Shown here piece after piece: positions 1 through 8,872 of a DNA stretch of 64,000 bases. The translations under genes and the position numbers were made by a program. The notes beneath the pieces are model-generated. The model did no database searches. It was given only the letters and a program-made list of their open reading frames with translations, and was not told where the DNA came from. The first letter of the stretch is position 1. Every line of letters begins with the position of its first letter. The DNA lies in contig NZ_KB907789.1 in assembly GCF_000382205.1 (NCBI RefSeq), positions 682,001-746,000 of the forward strand, in the 5' to 3' direction. Source of the stretch: Dyadobacter beijingensis DSM 21582 (GTDB lineage: Bacteria; Bacteroidota; Bacteroidia; Cytophagales; Spirosomataceae).

Positions 1-2397
1 ACGCAAGTACTGAATTTTATAAGCAATATGATTCTTGATGGCAAAGCTCTCATCCATACTGAAATTGAATGCGGCTGACTCTTCATCTGAAATACGGGAT
101 ATGTAAGCAATTTCATTGTGGGTCCTATCAAAAAACTTATACTTAAACAAACCTGAATCCGTTTCCCGGATATGATTTTTACCTAAAAAGTCTATCAATT
201 CCTGTACAAAATACCTTAGTTCAGGGGCTTTGTTAGTGGAAAGAAATTCAGGAAGGAGTTCAAGATTATGATTTGAAAATGCAAATGGGTGGAATTTAAT
301 TATGCTATCCATTAAATATGGTGTAGACACATTTACACTATCGCTGTAATTTTCAAGGAGGTTTTTTTGCAATGACAGGAATGGAAAAAACAGATATGCA
401 TTCAGGCCTAGTTTATATTGCTGCTTGAATGAAAAATTCAAGAACACTTTGTCTTTCAATTCGGTATTACTATTACAAATTACGACGTGCATGTCGTTTT
501 CCAGAATCGTGTAATCCGTATCTCTTCGCTCCCATTGCTTTGTCATTCTGCTATTTTTCCCAAAAATCGATTCACCTTTGACAAAGTTTTCTTCGATCAG
601 TTTTATGAGTTTCTTGGGTGATCCGTTACTCCTGTAAGAGAGATATGTAATGAAATTTTGTATCGTAAATATCGTCTTCAACGAGATTTCATCAGGATTA
701 CTGTTTACGCAAGATTGTGACCGAATTACCTCTAAAAAGTCCCAATAACAATATAGAAACGGCTTACCTTTCAATTCAGAATCATCGTTACTCGCGTAAA
801 ATCTGTTCAAAAGCGAGTACATCTCCTCGTTTCGATCAGCCCGGATCTCATCGGGACTGTTTGAAGGGCTGTTTTTTAAATGGCGCTTCTTTTCAAGTTG
901 CCCTCGGGACTCCTTTTTCCTGGCCGGCGTTTCAATATTCGCCAACAATATATGTTGCAAATATTCCTCAACGAGGCTGTTTGAATTTACATTTTCAGCA
1001 TAGTTGATAAGCCGCGTTTCTTTCAAAAAACTCTCTACATAAATGGTGTGGTGAAAAATACTACCCAATGCCGACTGTCTGTCCGAAATATCCGCGAGCG
1101 ATGCGTCGAACATTTCCCGGCCGGCAATAAATATAAATCGTGCTTCTGCTTCTGTCAGGAGATGCTTCAATGACGAAAGGACTTTGATAATGATCTGTTT
1201 ACGCTCGCGCAAGTCGTTCAAAAAGGTCCTCTCCGATTCACCGAATTTCTCATCCTTATTGAACTCAACATCCATTTCAACCTTGTCGAGCTCATCAAAA
1301 ATGAAAATGAATTTGCGTGTTTTATAATCTCTCAAAATTTCGATAAGCTCATACTCGATTTCTTTGGCTGGGGCAATCTGGTAAGTCTTGGATCTCCTTC
1401 CACTGAACGAGAAGCTAATATCTTTCAGAACGCTCGCGCCGTCGCCGTCAATCGTTACACTGGCATTACTGCGTTCATGAAGCAGATTCGCCCGTTTGTG
1501 CAACTTGTAGAGCATGTTCAGCGTGGGGAACGACCGTACGTAGTGGGGCAGGGCCATCATTAGCGGAAGACAAAAGAAAAGGACAACCCATGTCACGGGC
1601 TTCTTCCAAAACCCTGCACAAAAGCAGAAAATGTTGTCAAGCAAGCTTCCACCCGTTTGATGATCGCGTGTTAAAAAGAAGCCCAAGAACGCGACACCCA
1701 GTAATAGAAATGCCAACATTAGCAAATACCAATGGTTTCGCTTGTGATGGTCCACAGCCCCGAGTATTGAAATGATATACTTCCCTGAATTGGATAGGAC
1801 GATAAACAGCAGTGCTACGAAAACGAGAAAGAAGCCTAGTCCGGATAATGAGAGCGCATCATTGTTCTGTGCAAATGCTTTAAACCATCCTGCACCACCG
1901 AAAAAGAGTGCCGTAATAAAGGCAATCATGGCAAAAAAAATAGTACTGTAATCCAGCAGAGGAATGCGCCACTTTGCGCGGTCTTCTACAATGCATTGAA
2001 GGACAAATTTCAAAATATGTTTCAACACATCCACCTCGTCGAGCTTAGCCTGAGCAAGGCTGATTTTAACGGGACTAATTTCCTCGTAATTATTCCCATT
2101 CTTACCCTTCTCAGCGTTCTTCCGGTAGTTATACACCACATGGTTCACCAAGCTCGTCTTACCCATCCCGCGATAACCCGTCACAAGGTATGCGCCATTA
2201 CGATCCCCCTTTTCCAAGATATGCAGAAAACTCGCCTGTAATTTTGCCCGTCCTATAAATCGGTGATCACGCTTTTCTTGCTTTTCTTTGGTTGATTGCG
2301 TTCCGTTGTGCGGCTTGTGATAATAATTGTAGTTGGGAACTTCGATAAAAATATCCTTGATATACGATCGGAAATCGTAATTCTCGTGAGACGGCAT
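1..2397 (-). CDS. KAP-family P-loop NTPase, membrane anchored (3' end outside window)
   Basis: An open frame of 799 codons starts with MPSHENYDF and leaves the window without a stop. Walker A is GYRGMGKTS near residues 74-82. Walker B is FIFIFDELDK near residue 365. Between them lie about four hydrophobic segments, at roughly 146-169, 187-205, 222-242 and 268-289. Transmembrane helices inserted between Walker A and B are the hallmark of KAP NTPases (named after Kidins220/ARMS and PifA). Such proteins sit on the inner membrane with a cytoplasmic ATPase, and some bacterial members act in phage exclusion (PifA). The C-terminal part resembles nothing I can name. A defence role is inference only. 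No partner gene lies downstream inside the window, because the gene reads outward. Confidence 0.8.
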   Translation of the reverse strand, partial: MPSHENYDFRSYIKDIFIEVPNYNYYHKPHNGTQSTKEKQEKRDHRFIGRAKLQASFLHILEKGDRNGAYLVTGYRGMGKTSLVNHVVYNYRKNAEKGKNGNNYEEISPVKISLAQAKLDEVDVLKHILKFVLQCIVEDRAKWRIPLLDYSTIFFAMIAFITALFFGGAGWFKAFAQNNDALSLSGLGFFLVFVALLFIVLSNSGKYIISILGAVDHHKRNHWYLLMLAFLLLGVAFLGFFLTRDHQTGGSLLDNIFCFCAGFWKKPVTWVVLFFCLPLMMALPHYVRSFPTLNMLYKLHKRANLLHERSNASVTIDGDGASVLKDISFSFSGRRSKTYQIAPAKEIEYELIEILRDYKTRKFIFIFDELDKVEMDVEFNKDEKFGESERTFLNDLRERKQIIIKVLSSLKHLLTEAEARFIFIAGREMFDASLADISDRQSALGSIFHHTIYVESFLKETRLINYAENVNSNSLVEEYLQHILLANIETPARKKESRGQLEKKRHLKNSPSNSPDEIRADRNEEMYSLLNRFYASNDDSELKGKPFLYCYWDFLEVIRSQSCVNSNPDEISLKTIFTIQNFITYLSYRSNGSPKKLIKLIEENFVKGESIFGKNSRMTKQWERRDTDYTILENDMHVVICNSNTELKDKVFLNFSFKQQYKLGLNAYLFFPFLSLQKNLLENYSDSVNVSTPYLMDSIIKFHPFAFSNHNLELLPEFLSTNKAPELRYFVQELIDFLGKNHIRETDSGLFKYKFFDRTHNEIAYISRISDEESAAFNFSMDESFAIKNHIAYKIQYLR

Positions 2398-2513
2398 GAT
2401 AGAGGAAAGGGTTGATTATGAGATTATTTCCATAAGGTTACTTATAAAATAATCTAATGCAAACCGGTCGGAAAAATGTTATTGAGCGGTCGGATCTCAG
2501 GCATTGAAACTAA

Positions 2514-2546
2514 ACAGGCGCCCGATTCCGAGAATCAGGCGCCTGT
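2514..2546 (-). terminator. Rho-independent terminator after the FdhA-type dehydrogenase
   Basis: Nine-base arms (2514-2522 and 2538-2546) are extended by a five-base inner stem with loop CGA. On the minus strand the hairpin is followed by a T-rich stretch. It sits 20 bp past the stop of the dehydrogenase gene. Confidence 0.75.
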
Positions 2547-2566
2547 ATGATGAGCACTGACACCTG

Positions 2567-3754
2567 TCAGACGATCATCCCGTGCGGATCGATCACAAAC
2601 TTCTTCGCTGCCCCTTTATCAAAATCCTCATACCCCCTGGGCGCGTCCTGTAAGGTGATCACCTCCACATTTACCGCCTTGGCGATTTTGATTTTGTCGT
2701 AGAGGATCGCGTTCATCAGGTTGCGGTGGTATTTCATGACGGGACATTGGCCGGTGTAGAATGAATGGGATTTAGCCCAGCCGAGGCCGATACGGATGCT
2801 TAGGCTGCCTTCCTTGGCCGCGCTGTCGCGAGCGCCGGGGTCGCCGGTGACGTAGAGGCCCGGGATGCCGATCGCGCCGCCTGCACGAGTGACGGCCATC
2901 GCCGTGTTGAGGACGGTAGCCGGGCGTTCCTCCGCTGCGTGGGCCCCATGGCCACGGGCTTCGAACCCTACGCAGTCGACAAAACAATCTACTTCCGGGA
3001 CGCCGATGATTTCGGCGATGGCTTGTTCGAGGGGCGTGTCTTTGGTGAGGTCGATTACTTCGCAGCCAAAGCTGGCGGCCTGCGCGAGGCGTTCGGGGAT
3101 CATATCGCCGACGATCACGACGGCCGCGCCCAGCAAGTGGCAGGATGCCGCACAGGCGAGTCCGACCGGGCCTGCACCCGCCACATATACGATAGAACCC
3201 GGCCCTACCCCCGCCGTAACGGCACCGTGGTAACCCGTCGGGAATATGTCGGAGAGCAGGGTTAGATCCTTGATGTACGCCATACCCTGGTCTTTGTCGG
3301 GGAATTTCAGGAGGTTGAAATCGGCGTACGGAACCATCACATACTCGGCCTGCCCGCCTACCCATCCGCCCATGTCTACGTACCCGTACGCGGCGCCCGG
3401 ACGTGACGGGTTCACATTGAGGCAGATACCGGTCTTTCCTTCTTTACAGTTGCGGCAGCGCCCGCAGGCAATGTTGAACGGGACGGATACCAGGTCTCCG
3501 ACTTTGATGAATTCCACATCACGGCCGGCTTCGATGACGATGCCGGTAATTTCGTGACCCAGCACGAGCCCGGCCGGGGCGGTGGTCCGGCCGCGGACCA
3601 TGTGCTGGTCGCTGCCGCAGATGTTGGTGGAAACAATTTTCAGAATCACGCCGTGCTCGCATTTGCGATCGCCGAGGGCCAGTTTGGGATATTCGATTTC
3701 CTGAATTTCCACCTGGCCCGGTTTAATGTAAGCTACTCCATGGTTTTGGCACAT
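2567..3754 (-). CDS. fdhA: Zn/NAD-dependent formaldehyde dehydrogenase, glutathione-independent type
   Basis: The 395-aa protein is a medium-chain zinc alcohol dehydrogenase. The catalytic-zinc region shows NICGSDQHMV and GHEITG. The structural-zinc lobe has CGRCRNCKEGKTGIC, and the Rossmann loop is VAGAGPVGLACA near residue 195. The long insertion and the YGYVDMGGW segment match the Pseudomonas putida-type formaldehyde dismutase/dehydrogenase family. That family oxidises formaldehyde or other aldehydes to acids with NAD(H) and needs no glutathione cofactor. The gene is monocistronic, with its own terminator downstream. The real substrate cannot be read from the sequence. Confidence 0.85.
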   Translation of the reverse strand: MCQNHGVAYIKPGQVEIQEIEYPKLALGDRKCEHGVILKIVSTNICGSDQHMVRGRTTAPAGLVLGHEITGIVIEAGRDVEFIKVGDLVSVPFNIACGRCRNCKEGKTGICLNVNPSRPGAAYGYVDMGGWVGGQAEYVMVPYADFNLLKFPDKDQGMAYIKDLTLLSDIFPTGYHGAVTAGVGPGSIVYVAGAGPVGLACAASCHLLGAAVVIVGDMIPERLAQAASFGCEVIDLTKDTPLEQAIAEIIGVPEVDCFVDCVGFEARGHGAHAAEERPATVLNTAMAVTRAGGAIGIPGLYVTGDPGARDSAAKEGSLSIRIGLGWAKSHSFYTGQCPVMKYHRNLMNAILYDKIKIAKAVNVEVITLQDAPRGYEDFDKGAAKKFVIDPHGMIV

Positions 3755-3940
3755 AAGCTAAGATTTAAGGGTTAGTACTACAAATCCACAATCTTTGATC
3801 ATTACAAGATCATCTTACAATTATGAAATTCAAGCGCACAAATCCCTTAATTTACTCCTATACGAACCACAAAAAGTTCCAAACCGCCCTGTGAATGTGT
3901 CAGAGGGTGGTTTGGAAAATTGAAAGGAAATAAGTTATGT

Positions 3941-4519
3941 TCAGAGCCTGACGGCCAGGATAATACCGGTGGCCCAAATCTGCTTCGTCAGCGCCAGGTC
4001 GGCACGGCTGTCGAGGTATTCGACGAGGTTGATCGCCTTCTGGTCGTGACCTTCGGGCCAGTTGGGCTGCGGTAGCATGTCGTCGATGATGTAGAATGCA
4101 CCGGGATTGAGCATGTTGAGCACTTCATCGAGCAAAAGGTATTTTCCATGCCATGTATCGGCGAAAATATAATCGTATTTCTCGTCCGAATGGGCTTTCA
4201 CCCAGTCTTCGCCGTCGGTATGCACCAGGCTGAGGCGTGGGTCGCCGCCGAGATGATTTTGGGCGATTTCCAGCAAGCCGGCGTCGTTGTCGATGGACAC
4301 GAGTGTTGAATGGGCGTCCATTCCATCAAGAATCCAGGAGGTCGAGAGGCCCGAGCCCGTACCAAGTTCAAGAAACTTGCTGCCCGGTTTGGAGGCGGCC
4401 AGGGTTTTGAGTAACGAACAGGTGTAAATGTCGGAAGCCATCGTGAAACCCGAGGCTTTGGTTGCCTCGTCGATGGAAAGATAAGCCGCCGGCAGCGGCT
4501 GGCGAATGTCCTGATTCAT
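3941..4519 (-). CDS. Class I SAM-dependent O-methyltransferase-like protein
   Basis: A Rossmann-fold methyltransferase of about 192 aa. Motif I is FLELGTGSGLSTSW, the acidic residue after strand 2 is in LVSIDNDAG, and a post-I YDYIFADTWHGKY segment lies in the position used by O-methyltransferase family 3. I chose the start at MNQDIRQP rather than an ATG 36 bases upstream, because the upstream residues do not look like family sequence. The gene is divergent from the ScyD/ScyE-like gene. Substrate unknown. Confidence 0.75.
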   Translation of the reverse strand: MNQDIRQPLPAAYLSIDEATKASGFTMASDIYTCSLLKTLAASKPGSKFLELGTGSGLSTSWILDGMDAHSTLVSIDNDAGLLEIAQNHLGGDPRLSLVHTDGEDWVKAHSDEKYDYIFADTWHGKYLLLDEVLNMLNPGAFYIIDDMLPQPNWPEGHDQKAINLVEYLDSRADLALTKQIWATGIILAVRL

Positions 4520-4655
4520 GTGACTGGTGGGGATTTGTGAACTGCAAAAAGTCAAGTTTTGACGACATATGAAAGCATTCCGTCACAAACTTTACCGGTA
4601 AGTAAATTCTCCTGATAATGACCCGATTGTACAATGGTAGACAACCCCAAACCTT

Positions 4656-4663
4656 TACTTTTG
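4656..4663 (+). promoter_or_regulatory. -7 box TACTTTTG of a Bacteroidota promoter
   Basis: The octamer fits TAnnTTTG exactly and lies 52 bp before the ATG of the lipoprotein gene at 4716. A TTG lies upstream, but at slightly longer spacing than usual. Confidence 0.55.
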
Positions 4664-4715
4664 CCCACAGCTTCCGCAATTCCCATTCACATCTTTCCAC
4701 TCTAACTCGACTGCA

Positions 4716-5729
4716 ATGAAAAAGCATTTCCTCTCCTTACTTGCATTTGCATTAATGGCGGCCATGGTGCTCGTCGACGCCTGTACCGACCACGGCGAGC
4801 CCGTACCTGAGCCTACACAATTCAACGTTTCTCCTTTTGTAAGCGGATTACGTGCACCCATCGGCATGGTGATCGACGAGCAGGGGCGTTTTTGGGTTAC
4901 CGAAGGCGGCACCGGCAATAACGACGGCGCGTTGGTGATGATCACCCCGCAAGGCGCAAAAACGACTGTCGTGACCAACTTTACATCGGTGGTTAACCAG
5001 GGTAATGTAGAGGGTATCAGTCATTTACTTTATGACAACGGCACATTGTACCTGCTTCATGGCGTAGAAGGCTTACTTTATGTGATCGATGTGGCCAGCG
5101 TGCTGGGAGGCAGCCTGCCGAAGGATAAGGCCACCTTGCCAACAGAAAATATCAAGGCATTTGTAGCAACGAAAAACCTGACTTTCGATAACAACTCCAA
5201 TGCATTTGCCCTTGCAAAAGGACCGGATGGGCATTTGTATATTGTTGACGCCGGCGCCAACGCCGTGATCAAACGCGACAAGAACAACCACATCCTCGAC
5301 ATGTTCACCACGTTCCCTCCGATCGCACCGAACCGCGACCCGGTTCCGACGGGCATCGTTTTCGACGGAACGCATTTCATATTGAGCAGCCTCACCGGCT
5401 TCCCGTTCTCGCCGGGCTCGGCCAGCATTTACAAGGTGAATACAACCGGTGTAATGGTCCCTTACAAATCGGGCTTTACAACACTTACGCACGTAACGCT
5501 GACCGCCAATAACAAGCCGCTCTTCCTGCATTATGCCGATTTCACGATGCCTCCGGGCGGCCCCGGTAACCCTCCGGGCTTCAAAGCAGGCACGGGCTCC
5601 GTGGTGAACGAGGATGGCGCCGTGCTTGCGACCGGGCTCGACAGGCCGACGGACATCAAGCGCTGGGGCGACCGCACATTCTACGTCCTGAGCCTTGGTG
5701 ATGGTAGTATCAAAAAGCTGGATTATTGA
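4716..5729 (+). CDS. ScyD/ScyE-like beta-propeller lipoprotein
   Basis: The 337-aa precursor has a lipobox ending ...VLVDAC near residue 23, so it is probably a lipoprotein. The mature part is an NHL/SMP-30-like propeller with blades such as GMVIDEQGRFWVTEGG, HLYIVDAGANAVIKRD and RPTDIKRWGDRTFYVLS. This architecture matches the ScyD/ScyE family, first named in the cyanobacterial scytonemin cluster but widespread in Bacteroidota, where its role is unknown. It is monocistronic, with its own promoter and a strong shared terminator. Confidence 0.75.
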   Translation: MKKHFLSLLAFALMAAMVLVDACTDHGEPVPEPTQFNVSPFVSGLRAPIGMVIDEQGRFWVTEGGTGNNDGALVMITPQGAKTTVVTNFTSVVNQGNVEGISHLLYDNGTLYLLHGVEGLLYVIDVASVLGGSLPKDKATLPTENIKAFVATKNLTFDNNSNAFALAKGPDGHLYIVDAGANAVIKRDKNNHILDMFTTFPPIAPNRDPVPTGIVFDGTHFILSSLTGFPFSPGSASIYKVNTTGVMVPYKSGFTTLTHVTLTANNKPLFLHYADFTMPPGGPGNPPGFKAGTGSVVNEDGAVLATGLDRPTDIKRWGDRTFYVLSLGDGSIKKLDY

Positions 5730-5749
5730 TCTACAATATATTATAATAG

Positions 5750-5783
5750 AACAGGCAGGTATTCGCTCGAATGCCTGCCTGTT
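5750..5783. terminator. Bidirectional terminator between convergent genes
   Basis: Ten-base perfect arms (5750-5759 and 5774-5783) continue into an inner ATTCG/CGAAT stem. TTATTT follows on the plus strand. The hairpin lies between the convergent lipoprotein and AI-2E exporter-family genes. Confidence 0.9.
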
Positions 5784-5788
5784 TTATT

Positions 5789-6955
5789 TCATAACAGCGA
5801 CTGGTGCTCTTTATCCGCCTCGCGCGGGTTGACCACCTGTGCAGGGGGATCTTCGGGCATGGTATCGCCCAGCAGCTTGCCCCAGGGTTTCAACTCGTCG
5901 ATGCGGTCGAAGATGATTTTCAAAACGGCTACAAACGGGATAGACAGGAACATGCCGCTAACGCCCCATAAGGTACCGCCAAGCAATACCACCAAAATCG
6001 AAATCAATGCATTAACCGAAACTTTGGACGACACCACGCGTGGTACGATGATGTTATTATCAAGGAACTGAATGACGGTATAGGCTGCTACAATCAGCAA
6101 TGGCGTGCTAAATCCGTCCTTGGTGATGAACGAGATGAGCACCGGCAAAGCAATGGCGATGATGCCCCCGATGTAGGGGATGAGGTTCAGAATGGCACCG
6201 ATCACGCCCAGCAGCAATGCATACTGCACGCCAAGTATCAGCAACGCAATGGAATTCAACGCGGCGATGATCGAGGTTTCTATCATTAACCCTACAATAT
6301 AGCTCTGGACGGCGCCCTTGGTTTCCTGCAAGATTTCAGCGACCTGTTCGGAGTTATCTTCGTCAAAAACCTCGAATACAAAATTGAGGATCAACGGTTT
6401 GTAAAAAAGCAACAGGAAGATGTACAGGGGAATGAGTACAAAATAGCTGATTACGCCGAACACCGTCGTGACCGTCCTTCCCACATAATTTTTGCTGTTA
6501 TTGACTGCCTCGTCGAGCATGCTCATCTGCTTTTCCGTGGAAATGCCGAAAGTGGTTGAAAGCCATTCCTGCAAGCTCGCGAGCAGTTTGATCGCCTTTT
6601 TTTCCAGCTGCGGGATCATATCGCCGAACTGGACGATTTGCGACGACAGAAAAAACATGATCCCGGCTACGACCAGTATGGCAAGGAAGATCGTGAGCAC
6701 AATGGCGACGATCTTATTGAATTTCCATTTCTGAAATCGGTTGTAAATCGGGTTGAGCAGGATGGAAATCAGCCCGGCGAATGCGAATGGGACGATGATC
6801 TCCTGCAAAAGATTGAGTATGTAGAAAAACAGGTAAAGCCCGATGAGCACCATCGGCGCTTTGATATAAAACGGAAAACCGTCCCGCGCGGTCAGCCATT
6901 CGGGCAGTTCGGGGGCAGCGGCTTCGTGCTTGCGACTTTTAAAAAATAGTCCCAT
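5789..6955 (-). CDS. AI-2E family transporter (PF01594 type)
   Basis: The 388-aa protein has about eight hydrophobic helices. It carries the family features: an N-terminal FAFAGLISILLNPIY segment, a central amphipathic domain, and GVQYALLLGVIGAILNLIPYIGG followed by a VAAYTVIQFLDNNIIVPRV stretch. Members are inner-membrane proteins linked to export of autoinducer-2 or to Na+/H+ antiport; the real substrate is rarely known. Length is normal. It stands alone, with the divergent glycosylase gene upstream. Confidence 0.85.
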   Translation of the reverse strand: MGLFFKSRKHEAAAPELPEWLTARDGFPFYIKAPMVLIGLYLFFYILNLLQEIIVPFAFAGLISILLNPIYNRFQKWKFNKIVAIVLTIFLAILVVAGIMFFLSSQIVQFGDMIPQLEKKAIKLLASLQEWLSTTFGISTEKQMSMLDEAVNNSKNYVGRTVTTVFGVISYFVLIPLYIFLLLFYKPLILNFVFEVFDEDNSEQVAEILQETKGAVQSYIVGLMIETSIIAALNSIALLILGVQYALLLGVIGAILNLIPYIGGIIAIALPVLISFITKDGFSTPLLIVAAYTVIQFLDNNIIVPRVVSSKVSVNALISILVVLLGGTLWGVSGMFLSIPFVAVLKIIFDRIDELKPWGKLLGDTMPEDPPAQVVNPREADKEHQSLL

Positions 6956-7085
6956 AGAAAAGTGTCAGAAATGAAAAGCAGGCGTGGTAGATGAACACTG
7001 GTGATCTTGGAAACCAACTTGCAATAAGTGTGCCGAAGCTGCTGGCATTATTCTTGACGAAAACCTTCAAACAAAATGCCGCACT

Positions 7086-7823
7086 ATGCCAGAGGGACCG
7101 TCCATCGTTATTTTAAGGGAAGCTATTGAGGAGCTGGGATTGACAGGCAAGCCGGTACGCCACGCCGAAGGCAGCGCCAAGATCGATAAGGACCGGCTCA
7201 TCAACCAGAAAGTGACCGATTTCCGGTCTTGGGGAAAACATTTCCTGATCTGCTTCAAGGACTTCACCGTCCGCATTCATTTCATGCTGTTCGGCTCCTA
7301 CCTGATCGACGAGCAGAAAAAAGCCAAACCGGCACTGACCCTGCTGTTCGATAAACACGAACTGAACTTTTATACGTCGGCGATCAAGCTGTTCGACAAG
7401 CCGGTCGACGAGTTGTACGACTGGTCGGGCGACATCATGGCCAAAACCTGGAAACCGACAGCCGCACTCAAAAAATTAAAGGATCATCCCCAAATGCCCG
7501 CTTGCGACGTCCTGCTCGACCAGGACATTTTTGCGGGCAGCGGTAATATCATCAAAAACGAGGTGCTGTTCCGCTGCCGCATTCATCCGCTCAGCGTTGT
7601 GGGCAAGATTCCCGACGCGAAATTGAAGGAAATGGTAAAGGAAACGCGGAATTACGCATTCGATTTTCTGGAATGGAAAAAGGCGGGGGTACTGAAAAAG
7701 CATTGGCTGGCGCATACGAAAAAGATCTGTCCGCGCTGCGACATCCCGTTTCACAAGGATTACCTGGGGCGTACCAAGCGGCGGAGCTACTACTGCAACA
7801 ACTGCCAGCGACGCTATGAATGA
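7086..7823 (+). CDS. Fpg/Nei-family DNA glycosylase (endonuclease VIII-like)
   Basis: The 245-aa protein begins MPEGPS, giving the catalytic Pro2 and Glu3 of the Fpg/Nei family. A central helix-two-turn-helix segment (DIFAGSGNIIKNEVLFRC) and a C-terminal zinc finger (CPRC...CNNC) follow. The family excises oxidised bases and nicks the strand by beta/delta elimination. The protein is shorter than typical Fpg, and this divergent branch is common in Bacteroidota, so I do not assign mutM or nei. Its 3' end overlaps the convergent SGNH gene by 10 bp. Confidence 0.85.
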   Translation: MPEGPSIVILREAIEELGLTGKPVRHAEGSAKIDKDRLINQKVTDFRSWGKHFLICFKDFTVRIHFMLFGSYLIDEQKKAKPALTLLFDKHELNFYTSAIKLFDKPVDELYDWSGDIMAKTWKPTAALKKLKDHPQMPACDVLLDQDIFAGSGNIIKNEVLFRCRIHPLSVVGKIPDAKLKEMVKETRNYAFDFLEWKKAGVLKKHWLAHTKKICPRCDIPFHKDYLGRTKRRSYYCNNCQRRYE

Positions 7824-8869
7824 CCGCCTGCCCACTTCATCACCAACGCATTCACCGTCCTGAGCCATAGCCTTTTACCATTCACATTCCAATGCCCGTC
7901 GCTTTTATGGTACCATTCGGGATGGCGGAGCAGTTCGTGATCCAGTTTGAGCAGCGGTGCTTCCAGGCGTGCGTTTTGCTCAATTCGGGGAATCTGATTG
8001 TTGTGCGGGTGCCGACCCGGCTCGCAGACGGTTACCTTGTTCGGAATGAAGCAAAAATACACTTCCGCAAAGCCGGCATTGCGGTAATGCGAACGAATGC
8101 GGTTCATATTCACTACCACGCTGTCTATATCCGCGTCCGTAAGCGGCTGAAACGGGGAAAGTACGCTTTTGGGGCTAGCCTCGACTTCGTAAAACAGGAA
8201 CCGGTGGTCACGCGAGATGAGCGCGCCCGGGTGCGTGCGATCGAACCAGTTCAGCATCAGGCCCGCCTTCATTTCCTTGCATTTCAGGGCCAGCTCCGAA
8301 TTGAATAGCAGGAATTCGAGCCGCTGGTTAATTTCTCCATTGATCGGATTACTCCAAAAAGACCCGTCGTAAGCGGTTGCCGCATCAGATTGACCTACCG
8401 GCATTTTACCCGCCACCTGAAAACCACGGTGAATGTATAAATCCGCATAATGTTCCCGCAAACGTTCCTGAATGGTCCTTTCAATCACTTCGATCACCAG
8501 GATGGAATGCACCCGGGGATCGGGTGCCACCGTTTCGACTTCGGTGCCTAGCCAGATATGGTGGTTGCGATGGCCGGCGTAAAAGCTTGTATCCATCGTG
8601 GTAAAACTATCGCCGATCGTGTACAGATCGACATTCCCGGCGCGATGTGCCGGTTGGTCTGTCACGCCGAGATCGTCCGTTTCCTTCCATTGCAATTCCT
8701 TAAAATCGGGCAGATTGGAAATATTGTACAAATCCCCAAACCGGTATTGGTCAGGGACGAGGCCGCGGGCATTGAGTTTCCGCTGCAAACGATCGGACAA
8801 ACCGGTGAGCAGCAGTGAGCCGGACAGCAGCAAAAGCCCCAGCCGGAACAGGTGGAAAATGGTTTGCAT
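7814..8869 (-). CDS. AlgJ/AlgX-like SGNH protein, partner of MBOAT
   Basis: A 351-aa protein with an N-terminal membrane anchor or signal, then YTIGDSFT (SGNH block I, Ser in GDS) near residue 85 and KSDGHWNVNGKRLW (DxHW block V) near residue 325. This is the arrangement of the AlgJ/AlgX/DltD-like SGNH acyltransferases that take acyl groups passed across the membrane by an MBOAT. It starts three bases after the stop of the MBOAT gene, so the two are surely co-transcribed. The acyl acceptor (an exopolysaccharide or other envelope glycan) is unknown. Confidence 0.7.
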   Translation of the reverse strand: MQTIFHLFRLGLLLLSGSLLLTGLSDRLQRKLNARGLVPDQYRFGDLYNISNLPDFKELQWKETDDLGVTDQPAHRAGNVDLYTIGDSFTTMDTSFYAGHRNHHIWLGTEVETVAPDPRVHSILVIEVIERTIQERLREHYADLYIHRGFQVAGKMPVGQSDAATAYDGSFWSNPINGEINQRLEFLLFNSELALKCKEMKAGLMLNWFDRTHPGALISRDHRFLFYEVEASPKSVLSPFQPLTDADIDSVVVNMNRIRSHYRNAGFAEVYFCFIPNKVTVCEPGRHPHNNQIPRIEQNARLEAPLLKLDHELLRHPEWYHKSDGHWNVNGKRLWLRTVNALVMKWAGGHS

Positions 8870-8872
8870 AAT

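Noticed and set aside
2772..3365. Overlapping frames on both strands in the dehydrogenase
   Set aside because: Arg/Gly/Pro-rich shadow frames of a GC-rich gene.
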